Source: Notamacropus eugenii
Lineage: Eukaryota; Chordata; Mammalia; Diprotodontia; Macropodidae
Reading direction: 5' to 3'
DNA length: 64,000 nt
Assembly: GCF_028372415.1 (NCBI RefSeq)
Contig: NC_092879.1
Location: 71,530,412-71,594,411, forward strand
A model generated the notes under the pieces. The model was not told the DNA's origin and searched no databases. It saw only the letters and a list, made by a program, of their open reading frames with translations. Numbering within the stretch: position 1 is the stretch's first letter; the number at the start of each line of letters is the position of its first letter. This document shows positions 60,101 to 62,930 of this stretch, piece by piece. The position numbers and the translations under genes are program-made.

Positions 60101-62170
60101 ATAACATTGCATATGGTGTTAGGTGTTGCTACTGTGTTGATTAGTTTTACTGAACCGATTTTTCCCACTCTCTTTGTTACAAGGGATAGCTCACTGGGTA
60201 GGACGGGGGAGGAATATATTCAGAAATGAAGGTGATGAAAAATCAAAATAACAATAAGAATAAAAAGAGATCAAAATCCAAAGAAACTAAGACAATTTCT
60301 CTATGTAAACAGAGGTACCATTTCCAGGTTAATTTCAGAAGAAGACTCATTGGGAGCCATAGCTATTCTCTTTGTATCTTAGGTACTTCATCCAGAACTT
60401 GGCATAATTTAGTGCTGAATTGAATTGAATTGTTTTAAATACAGGGTCTAAAATAGTTTTTGCTCTGCTTTTTGAGGTAGGCAATGCAAATGAAGTAGGT
60501 GTGTGCTGGAACCAGCTCCCACAGGCTCCCAAGGGCCAACTTCTAAATTTTCAGTGTGAATATTTACAACTCAGAATAGTCAAATGGTACAAATCTGGGC
60601 TGGATTGATTGTTTTGTTGATTTTTAGACTAAGAAAATAGTGAAGAAAATATTAATAATTCAGAATAAGCATAAAAGTGTTTCTTAGTATACATTTTTGG
60701 GGGATTTTGGACAGCAGGTTGTTAAACATTTACCAGCACACCCTCGGGAAAGACCCTCAGATTTATTTACAGGGTGGCTACTAACAATCATTAGCTTTGC
60801 TTTTTGTGGTATTGTTATGTGGTGGAAGCCAGTTAAAATTTCCTCCAAACATATACACTCCAAGAAACTTCTAGATACAAAGAGCAGACCAAAGTAACTC
60901 TAAAATTTATTCCCAAGCTTGGGAGTTTTACAAACAGGAGTTCACCAGGCCAGGGAGTCCCCAACTGGTGCCTTTGGTACTTACCATCTGGATGACAGAA
61001 ACTGGCCCAATGCTGTTCACGTAGATATCAACATCGATATTGGTAGGCTTGACTGCAAGGAGAGCGAGACAAGAGAAGGTAAAAGGCCAGCAATGTCACA
61101 GTCAGAAGGGGAGATGGCGAGAAGGAAGACTGCATATGTGTACTTCAGTCACCATACTGGTCCCTCAAATATTCAAGTTGGAAAACATATGGACTGTACG
61201 CACCTACTATGTGTAAGACTGCAGACACAAAGGTAAAAAACAAAGCAATCTCTCGACCCTCAAGTAACACATTCTAATAGGAAACTCAGTTTGTACCCTG
61301 AGAAATGACTACACAGGATGAATGGGGATGGATTTGGGAAGGGAAGGCACCAGCAGCTGTGGGCAGCAGGCAGGGGTGAGGTGGAAATCATGATGGGCTT
61401 CATGTGCTTGGCCTGGATTTGAATCTGCCCTTTGGATCTAGAAGATCTGCCATAGGTCCCAGCCTACTGCTTGGTGATATCTGCTTGCCTAGTGCTTAGA
61501 GACCCCAGCACTCAGGTCCTGTCCCACCTTTCACTCACCTCAGATTCTCTAATCCAATTCCACAACCATTTGGGAAGTTTCTCTTTCTCTCCCCTTGACT
61601 TCTCTCTACTCTGGTCTAAGGAAAAAGGACAGGTTCTTCTCTGATACTTACTTCCAATGTCAGGCCTCAGTTTGCTGTCATAGTCCTTCAGAAGAGTATT
61701 CAAGATCTGGGTGGCATCAGTCTCTTGTGCCCTGGGAGTCAGGACCCAGGTCTTGTTGACACCAAGATAATCATAGTCATACTCCTCCGCACTGTCAGTG
61801 CTAGGGATCAAGAAACACCGGGTGAGACAAGAGCCCGTCCCTAAGATCTCTCTCCCAAATCCCCTTTGGCATAATGATCTGCCTTTCTTTATCCCCAAAT
61901 CCCTCAGTTCAAGTTCCTGATTGCCCTCCCAGCTCTCCAAAGGCATCTTCTAGCAATTGTATGCAAAATAACTTTCACACTAGCAAGTGGCTTTCAGTTA
62001 GGGCCCTCACTGGTAGCTGTTGCTACAGTAGCAAGAGCAAGCACTAGACCATTTGGCAAAAGAAGCAGACAGATTACCAGAAGGTGATTCTGGGCACGTA
62101 GCACCTTCCTTTCTTGGCTGTCTTCTACAGTTTGAACCATGAGGTTCTCTGACGCTTTCCACTGCACCAT
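7105..62170 (-). CDS. GABRE: GABA-A receptor gamma-class subunit, gamma-4/epsilon-like (whole spliced gene)
   Basis: Subunit of a pentameric GABA-gated chloride channel of the plasma membrane. Coding exons 2 to 9 join in frame to 586 residues: extracellular ligand-binding domain (about 1-225), TM1 (about 228-250), TM2 (about 258-282), TM3 (about 295-318), a long cytoplasmic loop (about 324-564) and TM4 to the C terminus. Seen: the Cys-loop C-x13-C (exon 5), the gamma TM2 run beginning PARTSLG, and three N-glycosylation sequons (NKT, NST, NTS). Internal exon lengths of 68, 221, 83, 138 and 153 bp are those typical of this family. The extracellular and membrane parts resemble gamma-3 and gamma-2. 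The loop differs from all conserved gamma loops, which is why I favour the fast-evolving gamma-4/epsilon locus (GABRE in placentals). Gamma class is near certain; the exact paralogue is less so. All eight placed exons lack stops and frameshifts, so the gene looks functional. Confidence 0.9.
7432..7671 (-). repeat. Coding minisatellite, 10 units of 24 bp
   Basis: Ten tandem 24-bp units fully inside exon 9. Reading 5' to 3' on the minus strand they encode four GAGPGATF, two [32 protein letters not shown] and GAGPSPTF. The units nearest the 5' end are almost identical and those at the 3' end are more diverged, suggesting recent expansion at one end. Because the period is a multiple of three, copy-number change keeps the frame. 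Confidence 0.95.
7672..7838 (-). repeat. 6-bp-periodic GGCACY-type tract, coding
   Basis: On the plus strand this is a run of GGCACT/GGCACC/AAGACT hexamers; on the coding strand it gives an Ala/Ser/Gly-rich stretch ([20 protein letters not shown] type). It directly abuts the 24-bp array and shares its GGTGCC-like core, so it probably has the same origin by slippage. It lies fully inside exon 9. Confidence 0.8.
7849..9128 (-). other. Intron 8 (1280 bp)
   Basis: GT-AG intron with acceptor TTCTTGGTTTCAG. A plus-oriented MIR fragment lies at about 7890-8000 (AGCTGTGTGACCTTGGG...). The rest has no recognised element. Confidence 0.88.
9129..9334 (-). CDS. GABRE: Exon 8: TM2, TM3 and start of the cytoplasmic loop
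   Basis: 206 bp. It encodes [20 protein letters not shown], the rest of pore-lining TM2 and the TM2-TM3 linker, then [20 protein letters not shown] (TM3), [13 protein letters not shown] and a basic end, SNRRSRQ. TM2 and TM3 are almost identical to gamma-2 and gamma-3; EYATLNY is the gamma-3 form. It leaves in phase 0 with donor GTAAGTCG. From here onward the loop diverges from known gamma subunits. Confidence 0.98.
9575..9870. mobile_element. MIR-type SINE fragments, plus then minus
   Basis: A plus copy at about 9575-9715 (GGGTTTGAATTCGGTCTCTG) and a minus copy at about 9720-9870 (CATTTTATAGATGGGGAAAC, GTTCACACAGTAAACAATAG), in intron 7. Confidence 0.7.
10093..10229 (+). mobile_element. hAT-like MITE, left half only
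   Basis: Begins with CAGGGGTGGGGAACCTGCAG and continues with GTGGCCCTCTAGGTCCTCAA and TTTGTTCTGTAAAACTTGG, a widespread marsupial hAT-type element from memory. The right terminal inverted repeat (AGGTTCCCCACCCCTG type) is absent, so the element is truncated. Confidence 0.65.
10300..10610 (-). mobile_element. L3/CR1 LINE fragment
   Basis: Antisense text AGTGAGCTTGTGGTCTACTA, AAAACCCCCAGGTCTTTTTC is the reverse complement of the L3/CR1 family's coding region as I remember it. Too degraded for any frame. Confidence 0.6.
10640..10810 (-). mobile_element. MIR-type SINE
   Basis: CCATTTTACAGATGAGACCC and GAGATTTGAACCCAATATTC are diagnostic of the reverse MIR core. Near it, 11370-11470 has an L3-like end and 11495-11690 a plus-oriented SINE. 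Confidence 0.7.
11749..11777 (+). repeat. (TG)n followed by poly(G)
   Basis: A short GTGTGTGTGT run passes straight into nine or more G residues. Confidence 0.9.
13317..13405 (+). repeat. Mixed TG / GA simple repeat
   Basis: Imperfect GTGTGTGCATACGTGTACG-type text followed by AGAGAGAGAGAGACAGACAG. Low complexity only. Confidence 0.85.
13434..13550 (+). mobile_element. L2 3' end
   Basis: ACATAAGATCTCTGAGAACT, CCAGAGTCTAACCCAGTTCC and ACATAGTAGGTGCTTAATAA give the standard L2 terminus. Confidence 0.8.
14530..14700 (-). mobile_element. MIR/CORE-SINE
   Basis: CATTTTACAAATGGGGAAAC, ACACAATAAGTGGCAGAGCT and CTAGAACTCAGTTCTCTAG match the reverse SINE core, near exon 7. A similar degraded copy at 15150-15300 is interrupted by a TATATA run. 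Confidence 0.7.
14800..14952 (-). CDS. GABRE: Exon 7: pre-TM1, TM1 and start of TM2
   Basis: 153 bp, the typical length. It encodes [20 protein letters not shown], then [20 protein letters not shown] (TM1) and [12 protein letters not shown], the start of pore-lining TM2. [10 protein letters not shown] is a gamma hallmark, and [17 protein letters not shown] is very like gamma-3. The PAR motif at the cytoplasmic end of TM2, tied to anion selectivity in this family, is intact. Acceptor TTCCAG, donor GTAAGT. Confidence 0.98.
15480..15545 (+). repeat. CT-rich low-complexity tract
   Basis: Nearly pure pyrimidine stretch of TCTTCT and CTCCTC words. Confidence 0.85.
17475..17965 (+). mobile_element. 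L2 LINE internal/3' segment
   Basis: TCTCTCCCCTGCTCAATAAA, TGGCTCACTGTTACCTCTAG and TTTGGCATTTAAAGTTC are L2 words in order. The longest open frame (about 139 residues) is broken from the LINE frame and is not a gene. A MIR fragment precedes it at 17365-17470. Confidence 0.7.
18940..19970 (-). mobile_element. Long antisense L2 LINE remnant
   Basis: Starts with the reversed L2 tail (AACAAATATTTATCGAATAT, ACTATGTGTGAAGCATTGTG) and continues through AGGCAATAGAGAGTCACTAA, GTGACATGGTCAGATATG, GACTTGGGAGTCATCTATG. About 1 kb, the longest single L2 stretch here. Confidence 0.75.
20202..20339 (-). CDS. GABRE: Exon 6: distal extracellular domain (loop C/F region)
   Basis: 138 bp, the typical length. 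It encodes [14 protein letters not shown], then [18 protein letters not shown] with a third glycosylation sequon (NTS), ending [15 protein letters not shown] is shared with gamma-3. Acceptor TTTTCCAG, donor GTAAGG. Phases are compatible with both neighbours. Confidence 0.97.
20590..20720 (-). mobile_element. MIR-type SINE fragment
   Basis: TTTATAGAAAAGGAAACCAA and TTAGGACTTGAAGTGAGGG fit a decayed reverse MIR. Confidence 0.6.
21015..21073 (+). repeat. (TG)n microsatellite
   Basis: Uninterrupted TG dinucleotide run of 59 bases in intron 5, likely length-polymorphic. Confidence 0.98.
21565..21750 (+). mobile_element. MIR/CORE-SINE
   Basis: GACCTGGGTTTGAATATTGA, CCCTCTGTAAAATGGGAGAG and TTGGACTAGATGACCTCTAA, well preserved. 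Confidence 0.8.
22472..22554 (-). CDS. GABRE: Exon 5: Cys-loop exon
   Basis: 83 bp, the typical length. It encodes [20 protein letters not shown] followed by CPLIFSS. The two cysteines are 13 residues apart and form the defining Cys-loop disulphide, with the central FPMD kept. CPLIFSS matches gamma-3 better than gamma-2. Acceptor CTCCAG, donor GTAAGTATC. The split tyrosine codon is completed by the next exon. Confidence 0.97.
22555..23105 (-). other. Intron 4 (551 bp)
   Basis: Short GT-AG intron. A plus-oriented MIR/CORE-SINE fragment lies at about 22670-22855 (gamma-like text CACTTACTACCTGTGTAAGG followed by a CCTCCCC/ATAATGG stretch). Nothing else was recognised. Confidence 0.88.
23106..23326 (-). 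CDS. GABRE: Exon 4: central ligand-binding domain
   Basis: 221 bp, the family-typical length, phase 0 in and phase 2 out; acceptor GTGCTAG, donor GTACGT. It encodes [20 protein letters not shown] followed by a sequon (NST), [17 protein letters not shown] and [11 protein letters not shown]. The FFAQ phenylalanine aligns with gamma-2 F77, a benzodiazepine-site residue in gamma receptors; placental epsilon, from memory of the family, differs here. A donor-like ATG|GTAAGC sits inside the exon at 23231/23230, a possible cryptic splice site. Confidence 0.97.
23585..23880. mobile_element. SINE fragments next to exon 4
   Basis: A plus copy at about 23585-23690 (GCCTCAGTTTCTTCCTCTAT) and a minus copy at 23705-23880 (CATTTTACAAGTAAGGAAAC, TGAAGCATAGAGAGGTAAAG), in the 3' part of intron 3. 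Confidence 0.75.
24180..24830 (-). mobile_element. L3/CR1 3' region with an L2-like insert
   Basis: 24180-24520 (TTGACTTGAAGATGTCCATA, CAAATACTTGAAGACAGC, GTCTTCCAGATCCTCATAAT) is antisense L3/CR1. 24525-24725 is L2-like (GGAGATGTCCAATAGGCAC, GTGGGAATCATCAGCATAAA). L3-like text resumes after it. Confidence 0.6.
25540..25690 (+). repeat. CT-rich low-complexity tract
   Basis: About 150 bases of TCTC, CCTC and CTTC words. It generates the lysine/arginine/glutamate-rich open frames on the other strand, which are artefacts. Confidence 0.9.
26150..26615 (+). mobile_element. Two SINEs followed by an L2-type end
   Basis: 26150-26310 and 26310-26500 each carry GAGTTCAAA(C/T)CCTA; the second is close to the marsupial SINE head (GGATAGTGGATAGAATACTG). 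26515-26615 ends like L2 (ATGCCTGGCATATAGTAGAT). Confidence 0.7.
27060..27101 (+). repeat. (CA)n microsatellite
   Basis: Uninterrupted CA run of about 21 units. Confidence 0.98.
27270..27510 (-). mobile_element. L1 LINE ORF2 fragment, antisense
   Basis: AATTATGCTAATTGTTTCCT, TTTTTGCATCATTGGTATGA and ATTCAGAATTTTGTCATTAG are typical of the reverse strand of L1 ORF2. Decayed. Confidence 0.6.
27600..29290 (+). mobile_element. L1 LINE 3' portion (RT region onward)
   Basis: Broken frames give L1 ORF2-like words: an [10 protein letters not shown] segment where the active-site FADD motif should be, then [26 protein letters not shown] and later a CWENW-like region. Many stops. The 3' part (ATGCAAACTATAACTGACC, TTGGCAAAGATTATACCCC) matches other L1 copies in this intron. 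It lies antisense to the host gene. Confidence 0.75.
29305..29440 (+). mobile_element. L2 3' end
   Basis: AATAGACTGTGAGCTCCTTG and CTTTGTATCCCAGGGTTTTA, with a modified tail. Confidence 0.65.
29800..30870. other. Intronic stretch with nothing recognised
   Basis: No coding exon, structured RNA or convincing repeat was identified. The reading frames present are short and without family resemblance. Confidence 0.6.
31895..32400 (+). mobile_element. L3/CR1 LINE 3' end
   Basis: CTCCAGTTCTGGCCATCACA, CAAGCTAGAGAATGTTCAAA, GATTAGACTTCTCTCCATGG and GAGCTGTCCAAG-like text in order match the L3/CR1 terminus. Confidence 0.75.
33170..33365 (+). mobile_element. MIR/CORE-SINE
   Basis: CAACTAGCTGTGTGACCTTG followed by AAGGCTTAGACTACATCATC. 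A minus copy lies at about 33740-33960 (CCATTTTACAGATAAGAAAA). Confidence 0.8.
34738..34829 (-). repeat. Degenerate ~24-bp tandem repeat
   Basis: Four or so copies of GGTTCTGTGATTCTAGGAGG-like text. They follow a SINE (34560-34720) whose normal tail is TCTATGATTCTA, so the array probably arose by duplicating the SINE tail. The minus strand gives a proline-rich frame with repeats such as PPRITEPP, judged non-coding. Confidence 0.8.
35585..35940 (-). mobile_element. L2 LINE, antisense
   Basis: GCATTTATGAAGCGTTTACT, GTGTGCCAGACACTCTGC, CCCTGCCTTCAAGGACC are the reversed L2 terminus. A MIR (plus) follows at 35975-36200. Confidence 0.75.
36860..36990 (-). mobile_element. Marsupial CORE-SINE fragment
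   Basis: ACTTGAACCCAGGTCTTCCT, GACTCCAACACAAGCCCTCT and ATCCACTTTGCCATGCTGTC match the reversed head of the marsupial SINE. Confidence 0.75.
37531..37800 (-). mobile_element. RTE-like LINE reverse transcriptase fragment
   Basis: An 89-codon open frame carries a C-terminal motif [19 protein letters not shown], like the RT catalytic core of RTE-clade LINEs (FADDIVLI...), but with the second catalytic aspartate position changed to give FAND. It is preceded by a GLSID-type strand as in RTE. A dead fossil; the clade call is from memory of the motif. Confidence 0.6.
38120..38400 (+). repeat. (CATC/TATC)n tetranucleotide region
   Basis: Interrupted runs of ATCC, ATCT and CTAC tetramers over about 280 bases. 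Confidence 0.9.
38775..38855 (-). mobile_element. SINE end fragment
   Basis: AGCATTTATGTAGCACTTTA, AGGTTTGCAAAGGGCTTTAC is the reversed 3' part of the marsupial MIR-type SINE. Confidence 0.75.
39230..39350 (+). mobile_element. L2 3' end
   Basis: GAAGGCAAGAACTGTCTTTT, CAGTGCCTGGGACACAGTAG, and a CTTCATAAATATTGATTGA tail. An L3-like end (39170-39232) precedes it and MIR text follows it. Confidence 0.85.
40260..40800. mobile_element. Two CORE-SINEs, minus then plus
   Basis: 40260-40460 minus (ATAGAAGAGGAAACAGAGGC, GAACCCAGGTCTTCTGACTC); 40560-40800 plus (GTGACCCTGGGCAAGTCACT, GGATGAGATAATATATGGAA). Confidence 0.8.
41551..41593 (+). repeat. (TTTA/TCTA)n simple repeat
   Basis: ATTTATTTATTTATC then TATCTATC words. 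Confidence 0.85.
41930..42110 (-). mobile_element. CORE-SINE
   Basis: GCAAAGGATTTTTCATATGT, CTCCCATTTTCAGGTAAGTA and TGACTTGCCCAGGGTCCCAT. Confidence 0.8.
42110..44240. other. Intronic stretch with nothing recognised
   Basis: About 2.1 kb without a repeat family, exon or RNA I can name. A poly(G) run lies at about 42265-42273. The 43600-43920 part has the feel of a decayed interspersed repeat, but I cannot assign it. Confidence 0.55.
44250..44524 (+). mobile_element. Near full-length marsupial CORE-SINE with poly(A)
   Basis: GTAGGTGGCACAGTGGAGAG head, GAAGACCTGAGTTCAAATCC, CCTCAGTTTCCTCATTTGTA, GAGGATTAAATGAGATAAT, and a tail ending in twelve A residues. Among the best-preserved SINEs in the window. 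Confidence 0.88.
44590..45120 (-). mobile_element. L2 LINE, antisense
   Basis: CCTACCCTCAAGGAGTTTAC, GCCAGATCATGAAGGGCTTG, TGTAGGGAGTCACTGAAGAC. Confidence 0.75.
45360..45570 (-). mobile_element. CORE-SINE
   Basis: AATGACTTGTCCAAAGTCAC, GCCAGAACTTGAACTGGGG. A plus copy lies at about 46800-47020 (GATGTAAATTCAAATCTGGC). Confidence 0.75.
47040..48660 (+). mobile_element. L1 LINE 3' end, second copy
   Basis: AAGGTCTAGAATTTCAAAGA, GATCACAAACTGTAAAAATT, GAAATGCAAATCAGAACAAT, GGAAGGGTTGTGAAAAGAGA, CATTCTGGAAAGCAATTTCA and ATGTCCATACCCTTTTACAC are L1 3' words in order. No intact ORF2. A SINE fragment interrupts it near 47225-47335. Confidence 0.78.
49880..50090 (-). mobile_element. CORE-SINE
   Basis: TTTTGCAGATGAGGAAACTG, AGGCCCAGAGAGGTGAAACC. 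Confidence 0.82.
50575..50775 (+). mobile_element. L1-type 3' tail
   Basis: GGGAGAAAATTTGGAACTTA, CATGTAATTGGAAAAAATAA and an A-rich end, matching the marsupial L1 3' UTR as I remember it. No body is attached. Confidence 0.6.
51806..52230 (-). mobile_element. Near full-length marsupial CORE-SINE plus a fragment
   Basis: 51806-52045 runs AATAATAATAACATCTAGCA, CATTTTACAGATGAGTTGAA, TTGCCCAGGGTCACACAGCT, TTGAACTCAGGTCTTCCTGG. 52085-52200 is a second decayed copy. Confidence 0.85.
53580..53760 (+). mobile_element. MIR/CORE-SINE
   Basis: CTCTCTGGGCCTCAAGTCAC, GGGCCAGATCATCTCTAAGT. Confidence 0.75.
54000..54205 (+). mobile_element. Probable hAT-type MITE fragment
   Basis: TTTATTTTGTTAGACATTTT, CCAATTACATTTTAAATTGG and GTTTGGCACCTCTGATCTAG resemble a marsupial non-autonomous DNA element. 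Family assignment is tentative. Confidence 0.45.
54200..56058 (-). mobile_element. L3/CR1 LINE with RT remnant, broken by SINEs
   Basis: Colinear on the minus strand. 56058-55864 gives an RT-like frame with a SQHGGF...RRSCQTNL...FFDKVT pattern, matching the CR1 SQHGF/KG.SCLTNL..FYD.VT motif. 55600-55330 continues the coding region, and 54660-54205 is the L3 3' part. SINEs interrupt at about 55635-55820 (plus), 55085-55270 (minus) and 54825-54945 (plus). No functional ORF remains. Confidence 0.72.
56290..56540 (+). mobile_element. Marsupial CORE-SINE
   Basis: GAGGCAGAGTGAATAAAGTG, GAGTCAGGAAGACCCAAGTT, GCCAAGTCACTTAATCCTTG, TTTGCCTCAGTTTCTTCACC. Well preserved. Confidence 0.87.
57580..58270. 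mobile_element. Cluster of three SINEs
   Basis: 57580-57735 plus (TCAAGTCCTTTCCCTTCTCT); 57735-58002 minus and near full length (GTGTGTCAGGCACTGTGCTA, GATGAGGAAACTAAGGCAAA, TTGCCCTGGGTCACACAGCT); 58070-58270 plus (CTGGGTTCAAATCCTGGCTC). An L3-like fragment sits at about 57240-57330. Confidence 0.82.
58400..60240 (+). mobile_element. L1 LINE 3' portion, third copy
   Basis: ATCCCATTCAAAATAGTTAC, AAAACGCATAAAATATC, AAATTCATTTGGAGGAACAA, TTTGACAAAACCTGCTGGGA, AAATGCAAATCAAAACAACT, AAAATGTCCCTACCCTTTGA in L1 order. Interrupted at about 59035-59122 by an L2-type tail. Open frames of up to 132 codons are broken L1 remnants. Confidence 0.8.
59035..59122 (+). mobile_element. L2-type 3' tail inside an L1 copy
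   Basis: AGTACAGTGCCTGGAACAAA, AATAAGTGCTTAATAAATGC, TTGTTGACTTGACATC. L1 sequence continues on both sides. Confidence 0.75.
60240..60980. other. Intronic stretch beside exon 3, nothing recognised
   Basis: AT-rich DNA immediately downstream of the exon 3 donor. No repeat family or exon was identified. Confidence 0.6.
60985..61052 (-). CDS. GABRE: Exon 3: extracellular beta-strand segment
   Basis: 68 bp, the invariant size of this exon in GABA-A receptor genes. It encodes [20 protein letters not shown] plus QM after the split isoleucine codon. [13 protein letters not shown] closely resembles gamma-3. The donor is GTAAGTAC and the acceptor TTGCAG. It leaves in phase 0, as expected for joining to the 221-bp exon. 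Confidence 0.96.
61053..61651 (-). other. Intron 2 (599 bp)
   Basis: GT-AG intron with donor GTAAGTAT and acceptor CTCTCCTTGCAG. It contains a short degraded L2 3' end in minus orientation at about 61185-61290 (a piece resembling the reverse complement of the L2 tail). Nothing else was recognised. Confidence 0.85.
61652..61800 (-). CDS. GABRE: Exon 2: start of the mature extracellular domain
   Basis: 149 bp, acceptor CCCTAG and a consensus donor GTAAGT. It encodes an acidic, tyrosine-rich N terminus (EEYDYDYLG), then NKTWVLTP, a glycosylation sequon plus a gamma-subunit signature, and ends in [10 protein letters not shown]. This matches the gamma-2 and gamma-3 segment that forms the first helix and start of strand 1. 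The arginine equivalent to the gamma-2 epilepsy site R43 (precursor R82) is kept in KLRPDIG. The exon enters after codon position 2 and leaves after position 1. Confidence 0.95.
61801..62010 (-). other. Tentative intron 1
   Basis: This 210-bp segment between the candidate signal-peptide exon and exon 2 is unusually short for a first intron of this family. The acceptor side (pyrimidine-rich, ending CCTAG) is acceptable. A stop codon at 61996-61994 means the exon 1 frame cannot simply read through. The phase conflict makes this intron provisional. Confidence 0.35.
62011..62170 (-). CDS. GABRE: Candidate exon 1: start codon and signal peptide
   Basis: An open frame starts at an ATG at 62170-62168 in a good Kozak context (G at -3, G at +4). 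After a polar stretch of about 28 residues comes a strongly hydrophobic run ([10 protein letters not shown], then [11 protein letters not shown]) that would serve as an ER signal peptide; gamma-2 also has a long signal region. A second in-frame ATG lies at 62140. A donor-like GTGAGG follows at 62010-62005. The problem is that this exon ends after codon position 1, whereas exon 2 needs a preceding exon ending after position 2. Either the donor or acceptor is misassigned, or another first exon is used, perhaps outside the window. Confidence 0.45.
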
Positions 62171-62470
62171 AGCTGGGACCAAGACCAGTCAGGCTTTGGC
62201 GTTATAGCTGCTAAAGGAGCAGACACCTTGGGGATTCACTTGTTCTTTCCAAGGAGAAAAGACTCCAGGGCTCACTGGAGACCATGCCTCCTTCTGATAA
62301 GACTAGGAGGCTAGATAAAGGACCACCTGGAAGGGCTTTAGAGATCCAGAAAGGGAGTCAGAAGAAAAAAAAGGCAAAGGCAAATATGTAGGCAGCAGCC
62401 CCAAGTGAGCACAGCCTTCCTAGGCCTCTAGGAAGAGTCAAAGTGAAACAAGTTTTAGTTCACTGGTAAT
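62171..62470 (-). promoter_or_regulatory. Possible 5' flank / 5' UTR of the receptor gene
   Basis: Region upstream of the candidate start codon. It is not CpG-rich, and I see no TATA box at a convincing distance. Listed only because a promoter would lie here if the candidate exon 1 is right. Confidence 0.2.
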
Positions 62471-62474
62471 TGAT

Positions 62475-62930
62475 AAGAATCTAATAAGCATTTAGTAGAT
62501 GCCTACTATGTACAAGGAACTGGACAGATACTATTCCTTGCTCTCAAAGGGGAGTTTAGCATATAAGGGAAACTGTGACAAAATTTCCTGAAGAGAGCCA
62601 GGACTTCTAAGTGGCAGAGGTGAGGAGGGAGCCTGTGCAGTGGAATAAAGGCTAGGTATGGAATGCTGAGTTCCCAAAGCAGAAATTTTCCTGCAGCATA
62701 GATTATAATGTGAAAAAATCCTGGAAATGTATATGGTACTGAAACTAAGAGCATTGTATATTATCCCAGTAGCACTGGGGAGCTATAGAAGGTCCTTTAG
62801 CAGGAGAGTGACAGTGGTCAGACTTGGGGTGTTGTGAGATCATTTTAGCAGCTGTGTGGAGATTGATTAGAAGAGAATGAGAGAGACTGGGAGGCTGAAG
62901 CAACAGTCCAGGATAGAGATGATGATTTTG
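62475..62930 (-). mobile_element. L2 LINE, antisense
   Basis: AGCATTTAGTAGATGCCTAC, TATGTACAAGGAACTGGACA, ATTTTAGCAGCTGTGTGGAG, CAACAGTCCAGGATAGAGAT. From 62980 to 64000 nothing is recognised. Confidence 0.72.

Larger units (their letters stand above)
23327..60984 (-). other. Intron 3 (about 37.7 kb)
   Basis: A single intron separates exons 3 and 4 and makes up about 59 percent of the window. It has donor GTAAGTAC and acceptor TTTGTGCTAG. It is filled with old retrotransposon remnants, listed separately, and no second gene was found in it. Stretches where I recognise nothing beyond scattered short repeats include about 29800-30870, 42110-44240, 48900-49880, 52230-53570 and 60240-60980. Confidence 0.9.

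Noticed and set aside
59831..60229. 132-codon plus-strand open frame
   Set aside because: It lies in the L1 3' region; no intact domain or splice context.
23106..61052. Possible nested gene inside intron 3
   Set aside because: No exon series, retrocopy or RNA gene was recognised on either strand; all larger frames map to LINE remnants or low-complexity DNA.
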